NCBI GenBank assembly: GCA_963920635.1 | Contig: OY987308.1 | Span: 20,241,096 to 20,305,095 of the forward strand | Direction of reading: 5' to 3' | From: Pseudeuparius sepicola | Lineage: Eukaryota > Arthropoda > Insecta > Coleoptera > Anthribidae | Length of the DNA: 64,000 nucleotides | Notes under the pieces: generated by a model | Seen by the model: only the letters and a program-made list of their open reading frames with translations | What the model was told of the DNA's origin: nothing | Databases searched by the model: none | In this document: in pieces, positions 1-15,189 of the stretch | How the letters are laid out: every line of letters begins with the position of its first letter | How positions within the stretch are numbered: position 1 is the first letter of the stretch | Translations under genes and position numbers: made by a program

Positions 1-3000
1 AACACAACACAACACAACACAACACAACACAACACAACACAACACAACACAACACAACACAACACAACACAACACAACACAACACAACACAACACAACAC
101 AACAACAACACAACACAACACAACACAACACAACACAACACAACACAACACACAACACAACACAACCAACAAACACAACACAACACAACACAACACAACA
201 CAACACAACACAACACAACACAACACAACACAACACAACACAACACAACACAACACAACACAACACAACACAACACAACACAACACAACACAACACAACA
301 NNNNNNNNNNNNNNNNNNNNNNNNNNNNNNNNNNNNNNNNNNNNNNNNNNNNNNNNNNNNNNNNNNNNNNNNNNNNNNNNNNNNNNNNNNNNNNNNNNNN
401 NNNNNNNNNNNNNNNNNNNNNNNNNNNNNNNNNNNNNNNNNNNNNNNNNNNNNNNNNNNNNNNNNNNNNNNNNNNNNNNNNNNNNNNNNNNNNNNNNNNN
501 CAACACAACACAACACAACACAACACAACACAACACACACAACACAACACACACAACACAACACACAACACAACACAACACAACACAACACAACACAACA
601 CAACACACAACACAACACAACACAACACATCACAACACAACACAACACAAACAACACAACACAACACAACACAACACAACACAACACAACACAACACAAC
701 ACAACACAACACAACACAACACAACACAACACAACACAACACAACACAACACAACACAACACAACACAACACAACACAACACACAACACAACACAACACA
801 ACACAACACAACACAACACAACACAACACAACACAACACAACACAACACAACACAACACAACACAACACAACACAACACACAACACAACACAACACAACA
901 CAACACAACACAACACAACACAACACAACACAACACAACACACAAACACAACACAACACAACACAACACAACACAACACAACACAACACAACACAACACA
1001 ACACAACACAACACAACACAACACAACACAACACAACACAACACAACACAACACAACACAACACAACACAACACAACACAACACAACACAACACAACACA
1101 ACACAACACAACACAACACAACACAACACAACACAACACAACACAACACAACACAACACAACACAACACAACACAACACAACACAACACAACACAACACA
1201 ACACAACAAACACAACACAACACAACACAACACAACACAACACAACACAACACAACACAACACAACACAACACAACACACACAACACAACACAACACAAC
1301 ACAACACAACACAACACAACACAACACAACACAACACAACACAACACAACACAACACAACACAACACAACACAACACAACACAACACAACACAACACAAC
1401 ACAACACAACACAACACAACACAACACAACACAACACAACACAACACAACACAACACAACACAACACAACACAACACAACACAACACAACACAACACAAC
1501 ACAACACAACACAACACAACACAACACAACACAACACAACACAACACAACACAACACAACACAACACAACACAACACAACACAACACAACACAACACAAC
1601 ACAACACAACACAACACAACACAACACAACACAACACAACACAACACAACACAACACAACACAACACAACACAACACAACACAACACAACACAACACAAC
1701 ACAACACAACACAACACAACACAACACAACACAACACAACACAACACAACACAACACAACACAACACAACACAACACAACACACACAACACAACACAACA
1801 CAACACAACACAACACAACACAACACAACACAACACAACACAACACAACACAACACAACACAACACAACACAACACAACACAACACAACACAACACAACA
1901 CAACACAACACAACACAACACAACACAACACAACACAACACAACACAACACAACACAACACAACACAACACAACACAACACAACACAACACAACACAACA
2001 CAACACAACACAACACAACACACACAACACAACACAACACAACACAACACAACACAACACAACACAACACAACACAACACAACACAACACAACACAACAC
2101 AACACAACACAACACAACACAACACAACACAACACAACACAACACAACACAACACAACACAACACAACACAACACAACACAACACAACACAACACAACAC
2201 AACACAACACAACACAACACAACACAACACAACACAACACAACACAACACAACACAACACAACACAACACAACACAACACAACACAACACAACACAACAC
2301 AACACAACACAACACAACACAACACAACACAACACAACACAACACAACACAACACAACACAACACAACACAACACAACACAACACAACACAACACAACAC
2401 AACACAACACAACACAACACAACACAACACAACACAACACAACACAACACAACACAACACAACACAACACAACACAACACAACACAACACAACACAACAC
2501 AACACAACACAACACAACACAACACAACACAACACAACACAACAAACACAACACAACACAACACAACACAACACAACACAACACAACACAACACAACACA
2601 ACACAACACAACACAACACAACACAACACAACACAACACAACACAACACAACACAACACAACACAACACAACACAACACAACACAACACAACACAACACA
2701 ACACAACACAACACAACACAACACAACACAACACAACACAACACAACACAACACAACACAACACAACACAACACAACACAACACAACACAACACAACACA
2801 ACACAACACAACACAACACAACACAACACAACACAACACAACACAACACAACACAACACAACACAACACAACACAACACAACACAACACAACACAACACA
2901 ACACAACACAACACAACACAACACAACACAACACAACACAACACAACACAACACAACACAACACAACACAACACAACACAACACAACACAACACAACACA

Positions 3001-6000
3001 ACACAACACAACACAACACAACACAACACAACACAACACAACACAACACAACACAACACAACACAACACAACACAACACAACACAACACAACACAACACA
3101 ACACAACACAACACAACACAACACAACACAACACAACACAACACAACACAACACAACACAACACAACACAACACAACACAACACAACACAACACAACACA
3201 ACACAACACAACACAACACAACACAACACAACACAACACAACACAACACAACACAACACAACACAACACAACACAACACAACACAACACAACACAACACA
3301 ACACAACACAACACAACACAACACAACACAACACAACACAACACAACACAACACAACACAACACAACACAACACAACACAACACAACACAACACAACACA
3401 ACACAACACAACACAACACAACACAACACAACACAACACAACACAACACAACACAACACAACACAACACAACACAACACAACACAACACAACACAACACA
3501 ACACAACACAACACAACACAACACAACACAACACAACACAACACAACACAACACAACACAACACAACACAACACAACACAACACAACACAACACAACACA
3601 ACACAACACAACACAACACAACACAACACAACACAACACAACACAACACAACACAACACAACACAACACAACACAACACAACACAACACAACACAACACA
3701 ACACAACACAACACAACACAACACAACACAACACAACACAACACAACACAACACAACACAACACAACACAACACAACACAACACAACACAACACAACACA
3801 ACACAACACAACACAACACAACACAACACAACACAACACAACACAACACAACACAACACAACACAACACAACACAACACAACACAACACAACACAACACA
3901 ACACAACACAACACAACACAACACAACACAACACAACACAACACAACACAACACAACACAACACAACACAACACAACACAACACAACACAACACAACACA
4001 ACACAACACAACACAACACAACACAACACAACACAACACAACACAACACAACACAACACAACACAACACAACACAACACACACACCAACACAACACAACA
4101 CAACACAACACAACACAACACAAACACAACACAACACAACACAACACAACACAACACAACACAACACAACACAACACAACACAACACAACACAACACAAC
4201 ACAACACAACACAACACAACACAACACAACACAACACAACACAACAAACACAACACAACACAACACAACACAACACAACACAACACAACACAACACAACA
4301 CAACACAACACAACACAACACAACACAACACAACACAACACAACACAACACAACACAACACAACACAACACAACACAACACAACACAACACAACACAACA
4401 CAACACAACACAACACAACACACACACAACACAACACAACACAACACAACACAACACAACACACAACAACACAACACAACACAACACAACACAACACAAC
4501 ACAACACAACACAACACAACACAACACAACACAACACAACACAACACAACACAACACTACACAACACAACACAACACAACACAACACAACACAACACCAC
4601 AACCAACACAACACCTAACACAACACAACACAACACAACACAACACAACACAACACAACACTACAACACACACAACACAACACAACACAACACAACTCAA
4701 CACAACACAACACAACACAACACAACACAACACACACAACACAACACAACACAACACAACACAACACAACACAACACAACACAACACAACACAACACAAC
4801 ACAACACAACAAAACACAACACAACACAACACAACACAAAACACAACACAACACAACACAACACAACACAAACACAACACAACACAACACAACACAACAC
4901 AACACACAACACAACACAACACAACACAACACAACACAACACAACACAACACAACACAACACAACACAACACAAAACACAACACAAAACAACACAACACA
5001 ACACAACACAACACAACACAACACAACACAACACAACACAACACAACACAACACAACACAACACAACACAACACAACACAACACAACACAACACAACACA
5101 ACACAACACAACACAACACAACACAACACAACACAACACAACACAACACAACACAACACAACACAACACAACACAACACAACACAACACAACACAACACA
5201 ACACAACACAACACAACACAACACAACACAACACAACACAACACAACACAACACAACACAACACAACACAACACAACACAACACAACACAACACAACACA
5301 ACACAACACAACACAACACAACACAACACAACACAACACAACACAACACAACACAACACAACACAACACAACACAACACAACACAACACAACACAACACA
5401 ACACAACACAACACAACACAACACAACACAACACAACACAACACAACACAACACAACACAACACAACACAACACAACACAACACAACACAACACAACACA
5501 ACACAACACAACACAACACAACACAACACAACACAACACAACACAACACAACACAACACAACACAACACAACACAACACAACACAACACAACACAACACA
5601 ACACAACACAACACAACACAACACAACACAACACAACACAACACAACACAACACAACACAACACAACACAACACAACACAACACAACACAACACAACACA
5701 ACACAACACAACACAACACAACACAACACAACACAACACAACACAACACAACACAACACAACACAACACAACACAACACAACACAACACAACACAACACA
5801 ACACAACACAACACAACACAACACAACACAACACAACACAACACAACACAACACAACACAACACAACACAACACAACACAACACAACACAACACAACACA
5901 ACACAACACAACACAACACAACACAACACAACACAACACAACACAACACAACACAACACAACACAACACAACACAACACAACACAACACAACACAACACA

Positions 6001-9000
6001 ACACAACACAACACAACACAACACAACACAACACAACACAACACAACACAACACAACACAACACAACACAACACAACACAACACAACACAACACAACACA
6101 ACACAACACAACACAACACAACACAACACAACACAACACAACACAACACAACACAACACAACACAACACAACACAACACAACACAACACAACACAACACA
6201 ACACAACACAACACAACACAACACAACACAACACAACACAACACAACACAACACAACACAACACAACACAACACAACACAACACAACACAACACAACACA
6301 ACACAACACAACACAACACAACACAACACAACACAACACAACACAACACAACACAACACAACACAACACAACACAACACAACACAACACAACACAACACA
6401 ACACAACACAACACAACACAACACAACACAACACAACACAACACAACACAACACAACACAACACAACACAACACAACACAACACAACACAACACAACACA
6501 ACACAACACAACACAACACAACACAACACAACACAACACAACACAACACAACACAACACAACACAACACAACACAACACAACACAACACAACACAACACA
6601 ACACAACACAACACAACACAACACAACACAACACAACACAACACAACACAACACAACACAACACAACACAACACAACACAACACAACACAACACAACACA
6701 ACACAACACAACACAACACAACACAACACAACACAACACAACACAACACAACACAACACAACACAACACAACACAACACAACACAACACAACACAACACA
6801 ACACAACACAACACAACACAACACAACACAACACAACACAACACAACACAACACAACACAACACAACACAACACAACACAACACAACACAACACAACACA
6901 ACACAACACAACACAACACAACACAACACAACACAACACAACACAACACAACACAACACAACACAACACAACACAACACAACACAACACAACACAACACA
7001 ACACAACACAACACAACACAACACAACACAACACAACACAACACAACACAACACAACACAACACAACACAACACAACACAACACAACACAACACAACACA
7101 ACACAACACAACACAACACAACACAACACAACACAACACAACACAACACAACACAACACAACACAACACAACACAACACAACACAACACAACACAACACA
7201 ACACAACACAACACAACACAACACAACACAACACAACACAACACAACACAACACAACACAACACAACACAACACAACACAACACAACACAACACAACACA
7301 ACACAACACAACACAACACAACACAACACAACACAACACAACACAACACAACACAACACAACACAACACAACACAACACAACACAACACAACACAACACA
7401 ACACAACACAACACAACACAACACAACACAACACAACACAACACAACACAACACAACACAACACAACACAACACAACACAACACAACACAACACAACACA
7501 ACACAACACAACACAACACAACACAACACAACACAACACAACACAACACAACACAACACAACACAACACAACACAACACAACACAACACAACACAACACA
7601 ACACAACACAACACAACACAACACAACACAACACAACACAACACAACACAACACAACACAACACAACACAACACAACACAACACAACACAACACAACACA
7701 ACACAACACAACACAACACAACACAACACAACACAACACAACACAACACAACACAACACAACACAACACAACACAACACAACACAACACAACACAACACA
7801 ACACAACACAACACAACACAACACAACACAACACAACACAACACAACACAACACAACACAACACAACACAACACAACACAACACAACACAACACAACACA
7901 ACACAACACAACACAACACAACACAACACAACACAACACAACACAACACAACACAACACAACACAACACAACACAACACAACACAACACAACACAACACA
8001 ACACAACACAACACAACACAACACAACACAACACAACACAACACAACACAACACAACACAACACAACACAACACAACACAACACAACACAACACAACACA
8101 ACACAACACAACACAACACAACACAACACAACACAACACAACACAACACAACACAACACAACACAACACAACACAACACAACACAACACAACACAACACA
8201 ACACAACACAACACAACACAACACAACACAACACAACACAACACAACACAACACAACACAACACAACACAACACAACACAACACAACACAACACAACACA
8301 ACACAACACAACACAACACAACACAACACAACACAACACAACACAACACAACACAACACAACACAACACAACACAACACAACACAACACAACACAACACA
8401 ACACAACACAACACAACACAACACAACACAACACAACACAACACAACACAACACAACACAACACAACACAACACAACACAACACAACACAACACAACACA
8501 ACACAACACAACACAACACAACACAACACAACACAACACAACACAACACAACACAACACAACACAACACAACACAACACAACACAACACAACACAACACA
8601 ACACAACACAACACAACACAACACAACACAACACAACACAACACAACACAACACAACACAACACAACACAACACAACACAACACAACACAACACAACACA
8701 ACACAACACAACACAACACAACACAACACAACACAACACAACACAACACAACACAACACAACACAACACAACACAACACAACACAACACAACACAACACA
8801 ACACAACACAACACAACACAACACAACACAACACAACACAACACAACACAACACAACACAACACAACACAACACAACACAACACAACACAACACAACACA
8901 ACACAACACAACACAACACAACACAACACAACACAACACAACACAACACAACACAACACAACACAACACAACACAACACAACACAACACAACACAACACA

Positions 9001-9640
9001 ACACAACACAACACAACACAACACAACACAACACAACACAACACAACACAACACAACACAACACAACACAACACAACACAACACAACACAACACAACACA
9101 ACACAACACAACACAACACAACACAACACAACACAACACAACACAACACAACACAACACAACACAACACAACACAACACAACACAACACAACACAACACA
9201 ACACAACACAACACAACACAACACAACACAACACAACACAACACAACACAACACAACACAACACAACACAACACAACACAACACAACACAACACAACACA
9301 ACACAACACAACACAACACAACACAACACAACACAACACAACACAACACAACACAACACAACACAACACAACACAACACAACACAACACAACACAACACA
9401 ACACAACACAACACAACACAACACAACACAACACAACACAACACAACACAACACAACACAACACAACACAACACAACACAACACAACACAACACAACACA
9501 ACACAACACAACACAACACAACACAACACAACACAACACAACACAACACAACACAACACAACACAACACAACACAACACAACACAACACAACACAACACA
9601 ACACAACACAACACAACACAACACAACACAACACAACACA
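1..9640. repeat. (AACAC)n pentanucleotide satellite array
   Basis: Nearly 9.6 kb of tandem AACAC (GTGTT on the other strand), interrupted only by a run of N. The first 5 kb contains scattered one- to three-base slips and a few substitutions (around 110-170, 780, 900, 1210, 2544, 4080-4990). The stretch from about 4,990 to 9,640 appears to be perfect repeat. A 5-bp unit without T on the plus strand yields no stop codons in any minus frame, so very long meaningless ORFs run through it. The unit is not the usual insect telomere repeat TTAGG. A heterochromatic satellite is the simplest reading. Confidence 0.97.
301..500. other. Assembly gap of 200 N
   Basis: Exactly 200 N inside the pentanucleotide array. 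This is a placeholder-length gap, so the true array length is unknown. Confidence 0.99.
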
Positions 9641-11060
9641 ACACACGGACCCACCTTCCAACACACGGACCCACCTTCCAACACACGGACCCACCTTCCA
9701 ACACACGGACCCACCTTCCAACACACGGACCCACCTTCCAACACACGGACCCACCTTCCAACACACGGACCCACCTTCCAACACACGGACCCACCTTCCA
9801 ACACACGGACCCACCTTCCAACACACGGACCCACCTTCCAACACACGGACCCACCTTCCAACACACGGACCCACCTTCCAACACACGGACCCACCTTCCA
9901 ACACACGGACCCACCTTCCAACACACGGACCCACCTTCCAACACACGGACCCACCTTCCAACACACGGACCCACCTTCCAACACACGGACCCACCTTCCA
10001 ACACACGGACCCACCTTCCAACACACGGACCCACCTTCCAACACACGGACCCACCTTCCAACACACGGACCCACCTTCCAACACACGGACCCACCTTCCA
10101 ACACACGGACCCACCTTCCAACACACGGACCCACCTTCCAACACACGGACCCACCTTCCAACACACGGACCCACCTTCCAACACACGGACCCACCTTCCA
10201 ACACACGGACCCACCTTCCAACACACGGACCCACCTTCCAACACACGGACCCACCTTCCAACACACGGACCCACCTTCCAACACACGGACCCACCTTCCA
10301 ACACACGGACCCACCTTCCAACACACGGACCCACCTTCCAACACACGGACCCACCTTCCAACACACGGACCCACCTTCCAACACACGGACCCACCTTCCA
10401 ACACACGGACCCACCTTCCAACACACGGACCCACCTTCCAACACACGGACCCACCTTCCAACACACGGACCCACCTTCCAACACACGGACCCACCTTCCA
10501 ACACACGGACCCACCTTCCAACACACGGACCCACCTTCCAACACACGGACCCACCTTCCAACACACGGACCCACCTTCCAACACACGGACCCACCTTCCA
10601 ACACACGGACCCACCTTCCAACACACGGACCCACCTTCCAACACACGGACCCACCTTCCAACACACGGACCCACCTTCCAACACACGGACCCACCTTCCA
10701 ACACACGGACCCACCTTCCAACACACGGACCCACCTTCCAACACACGGACCCACCTTCCAACACACGGACCCACCTTCCAACACACGGACCCACCTTCCA
10801 ACACACGGACCCACCTTCCAACACACGGACCCACCTTCCAACACACGGACCCACCTTCCAACACACGGACCCACCTTCCAACACACGGACCCACCTTCCA
10901 ACACACGGACCCACCTTCCAACACACGGACCCACCTTCCAACACACGGACCCACCTTCCAACACACGGACCCACCTTCCAACACACGGACCCACCTTCCA
11001 ACACACGGACCCACCTTCCAACACACGGACCCACCTTCCAACACACGGACCCACCTTCCT
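9641..11060. repeat. 20-bp satellite, 71 tandem copies
   Basis: The unit ACACACGGACCCACCTTCCA is repeated 71 times with no visible variation until the last copy, which ends TTCCT. It joins the AACAC array in register, because the unit itself begins with ACACA. All three minus frames are open through it, which is a consequence of the repeat and not of coding. Complete identity of the copies means either recent amplification or consensus smoothing in assembly. Confidence 0.96.
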
Positions 11061-13579
11061 CCACACCCTTCTGAGGTACACCATATAGTAAAACCTTGTG
11101 CGAATTCTCTCTAATTTATTTGGGGGCCCTAAAAAGAGCCTTTGGGTGTTTTCTTCTTCAAATTTCCATTCTTTGATCTTTGCAGGTCCAGTCATTTTGT
11201 ACATTGACGCCTTCAGCAAACTCTGAAATAAAATTGTTATCAACAACAAATTAGTTTCGGTAGTTTAGTTCCTTGAATGGGAGTTATGAGAATTTCGGGA
11301 GTTATGGGAGTTTCGGGAGTTTTCCAGCCACAGCTGGGAGTTTCGCTGGTATCTTAACTGGGAGTTTTGGAAGTTGGGGCAGCCTCTTGAGTGGGAGTTC
11401 TGGGACTCTAATCTCTTACAGTTCGGTCTATCAAGCTGGAGTTTTGGGGGTTTAATAGAAAGTTTGAACAATCTGATAAACAGGGAGTTATAGGCAATCC
11501 TCGCAAAGGGGAGTTTGGCAATTTTCTGTCTTATTTAATTTATTTTTTCTAATTATTTCCAGAGTCAACTTCGTGGTCTTCAACTCACTGATGTTCTTCT
11601 TGGAGCCACGCACACATGGAAGAACCAACTGCTGATCGTAGCATGAAACAAACAGTTCTTTTTAGAACTACACAATACTATTTGAAAGAATTCGTTTAGT
11701 TTGCCTGAACGGTGACCTTTAGACAACTTTATATTGTTTTATAGGAAGTTGAAGCCCACGAAATCGCCATGTTGATGTTTCCACCGTTATTTAAACTTTG
11801 AGGCATTGGAAAATTGTTATTTTTGTTAGAATGGAGCAAAGTGCATCATTTTCTTCCAAGCATATAGTTTGATGCCTGACGCTTTAGCAAAGTAATTTTT
11901 CTGTTTGCATTATTATACAACTCATTCTAACAATAATAATCAAAGCCACGACCATACCACAAGTCAAAAATTCCAAGAATTAAATCGTTGGGTGATTTAA
12001 ACCTTCAGTCAACGATTAAATTGTTTCAAAATATTAGCTTATAGCACAGACTAACGAGTAATACAGACAACTCCTTAACACGTGTCTTAGGGAAAATATC
12101 TTCTAAAGTTGTGCATTTTATTTGAAATTGCAAGTTATTTGTAAATTTATAATTTTTAGAGTGACTCAAAAGGCCACCACCCTTTAAAAGTACCAAATTG
12201 AGAGGTTATTATTTTTTATAAGTGATGATAGTCTAAAAATTTTAAGTCTGAATCGGCAAAATAAAAATTTTGTTTATTAGGCTGACAATACAGAATTTAA
12301 TTTTATAGTCGAAAAAAATGCCAATAATTATTGTAAACAAAAATATAAGAGAATATTGGTGAATGCTTCTGTGAACTAAAAAATTGTCACTAGTAATCGC
12401 CCTAATGCTTGAATTATTGCCAGAAATTTTTCGAGTAGGTACATGAATTTTTTGAAAATTATCAAGAGTCGCGTAGCGACAAGGGATAATTTTCGGCACG
12501 GCATGAAAAGCGCGGGAATGGTTGTGACGTCACACCGCTCGATCGATCAGAAGGCAGTGACAGGAGTGACAGCTGTACAGAATTAGAGAATTTAACGTTA
12601 AAATAAAAAGTTCGGCGACCCATTTCCAGAGGAATCTGATATAGGTCAAAAATAAGAACCGCCTAAAAGTTTAAATCTAACAAGCACTTCTTTAACTGAA
12701 TGGTGAAGCCACGGACTAGTAATTCGTAGGTGCCGGGCCCAATCGCACAAGAAGTTTTTTTTATATTATCACTGCATTCTACCTCTTATATTTATCACTA
12801 ATTATCATTTTAGTAATAATTGGACAATGGTTATTATGAAGATTATTACTCACAATCTACTCTATAGCGTATTTAAATTCAAAGTACTTGCGTACCTAAT
12901 ACGAAATTGTTAGTAGCAGGAAAAATGTAATATATTGCTTGATGCGTAAGCTCTTATTGGCCTCGGAGAGAGTTTTAAGACCATCTCGCAATGTAAATAA
13001 CTATTTAATACAGCCCACTCTTTTCAAGCATTATCAACTATATCAAGACTGAGATAGACTATAATAAGACGGATAGACAAGGATGGGACGTTCTCATTGA
13101 TCTTTCTAAATAAAGCTTGCGTAGTGCTGTAGTTTTTATTTTATATACATGTGCCGCCCATATTAGTTTATACATGGTGCCGCGGCCCACCAGAGGCGCC
13201 ACCACCAACGAGCTAGTTGATGTCACAACCAAGGAGGGCGCGTTACAAGAATGATTTGAATTATGCAGTTTTTAATTGCTTATATTTATAACATAAAAAT
13301 AAAAAACGAGTTTTTTTGTGAACTGTGGGTCATTTTTCAAATTAAATTTTGTGCAAGTTTCCCATTATGATAACACCCAACAATATGGTAACTAAATGAA
13401 GCAGCTTTCACATGATAATGTAGGTCGCCATTTCCGAACTGTCGTCCTTTACCAGTCAGTCGCAGCCCTCACAAAACCAAATAAATTCCTCGAGGGATGA
13501 GGCTTACCGAAGAAGGATGGCAATCCGAAAGTGATAATCCGCAAATTTTAATTTAACTTTGAATTATTGTACAATTTAG
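11061..13579. other. Gene-free AT-rich stretch
   Basis: I find no supported exon here. About 11,273-11,520 is a degenerate GGGAGTT-type repeat. A GC-richer patch with TGACGTCA lies near 12,500-12,560. A 30-bp inverted-end motif near 11,986-12,016 recurs at about 18,278. The short ORFs have no family resemblance. Confidence 0.6.
11273..11520. repeat. Degenerate GGGAGTT-rich low-complexity repeat
   Basis: The motif GGGAGTT recurs with variable spacers such as TTGG, ATGG and TTCG. It gives Gly/Ser/Phe-rich reading on plus and Asn/Ser-rich reading on minus. Neither strand looks like a gene. It is best treated as a minisatellite just outside the 20-bp satellite. Confidence 0.6.
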
Positions 13580-13707
13580 AAAAAGCCAAGACAGCAGTTC
13601 GCTGAGAGCATTGAGGATTTGCTGTGGTTTGCCGGTCAGCAGGAGAGTTGTAATTTCCAATGTTCTGATTTTGGTGGGCCCAGATCAAGTAGTTACCGGT
13701 TTAAGAG
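13580..13707 (+). CDS. Internal coding exon of an unidentified gene
   Basis: The exon follows an acceptor (CAATTTAG) and ends AAG AG before a GTACTT donor. It reads 42 codons without a stop plus two bases (phase-2 exit), starting KKPRQQFAESIEDLLWFAG and continuing with a Cys-, Ser- and Arg-containing tail. Composition and codon use look coding against the AT-rich surroundings. I do not recognise the family. The upstream exon was not found. It may belong to the same gene as the terminal exon at 15,027-15,115, but I could not place a middle exon that joins the phases convincingly. Confidence 0.45.
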
Positions 13708-15026
13708 GTACTTAAAATATAGAAAAACATGCAGACAAAACACACCTGAAAATTGATACCAAGTAAATATTTGCTCTAAACCTCAGTTTCCATTACCACT
13801 GTTCATTACCATTCAACAATCTGATGAGCCTTCACACAGACATTTAAATGGACCCCAAAAATACAAAATACCAACCAGTTTCTGTTTTTATTCATTGCAA
13901 TTGTCATTTTTAAAGTTTGTTTTCCATGTGGAAGTTTGAAGTTCTGCATTTTAATTCTTGTAACTTTCTCGGCAATAAATAATGACGTTTATTATTATTA
14001 AGCTATAGAACTACCACCATTAATGAACAACTCTCAAATTTAATTACTTTCAAGTTTCAAGTTAGGAAAACATCAATCTTGTCTTTGTAGGCAATAAGTA
14101 GTCCAATGAATTTATTTATTGGCACTATTTGTCTTTGGATATTGCAATAAAACAACAGCTTCTTTTTATACATTGATGAAAAGATTAAAACATCAAAGGT
14201 ACTCGTTCATTTTTTTATTATTATTTCTTCTTTGTTCTGGACCGTCGGATGACCAAAAACCTGTGTGGATGACGCAAAAAGTCAAAGTAAAAAAATATCC
14301 AACTTTGGCCTCATATATATCAAGGGAAAATACATTGAGCTGTCAGCTTGAAGTGGATGTTTTGAAATTATTATGAATGAAATATAAAGTTTTTAAATTG
14401 TGACAATAAGTCTCTTCATTGCCATTATGTTAACAAGAAAATTTCGCATTAGGCTAACATAGAATCAGCGTGAAAGGCTCATTTATATTATTACCAATAA
14501 TAATTATCTCTTAATTGGTCACGAGGTAAGTTCACCAAGAGAAAAGGTAATACAAAATGAAGGTTAAAACGTTTCAGTAAAAAAAAACAATTGAAACCCC
14601 TTCCTCCCCTTCCTTGATGGAAACCATCCTTTCGACTGTGGCAACCAACGTTTTGCTTCATTTTGAATTTCGCAACAAACCACGCAAAATCCCCAAAGGC
14701 CCCAGGCCCCCAACAACCGCAGACACGCTCACACGCACATTCAAAATTTGACTCACCGAGGTACTGAGCCGGTAGTACCTTTTCTCCCTTGATCCCTTCC
14801 TTCCGAGTATAATTCTCATTTTGAATATCCCAAGTGCCAACAAGAGGTAGGTGGGAGGCTTGGCTTCCATATTATTATCTCTTTGGCAAAATCTGTTTCT
14901 TCTTCCATTCCATATTGTGTCCATTGTACCGTACTGAAAACCACAAAGTACCATCAGCCACCGAACTCTGTCCCTATGTTAATTTATTTGTAGAATGTTT
15001 TCTGAATATCTTTTTATTTCTTGCAG

Positions 15027-15115
15027 ATGATCAGTGCACAGAAATGTTGAAATTGTCCCGACTGCCAGACACAACTCTAAGCAAGCGGGTAGAAACAAAA
15101 GGTTCTTCTAGCTAA
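15027..15115 (+). CDS. Terminal coding exon of an unidentified gene
   Basis: A strong acceptor (TTTTTATTTCTTGCAG) precedes this exon. With a phase-1 entry it reads DDQCTEMLKLSRLPDTTLSK followed by ten residues and a TAA stop at 15,113-15,115. The polypyrimidine tract and an in-frame stop soon after fit a last exon. The product is unknown. The coding exon at 13,580 on the same strand is the obvious candidate partner, but this is inference. Confidence 0.4.
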
Positions 15116-15189
15116 TAGCGCTAGAAAAAGAAACAATACTATCTCATGTTGCACATAGCACATATAAAAAAATTAATATTTTATTATTA

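Noticed and set aside
1..9640. AACAC array as a chromosome-end telomere
   Set aside because: The unit does not match TTAGG or a known insect variant, the array contains an assembly gap and continues into another satellite, and nothing shows a terminus.
630..11249. Very long minus-strand ORFs (up to 2,230 codons) across the satellites
   Set aside because: They are translations of AACAC and 20-bp repeats that contain no stop codon in any minus frame. The peptides are pure VLCCV and RVLEGGSVCWK-type repeats.
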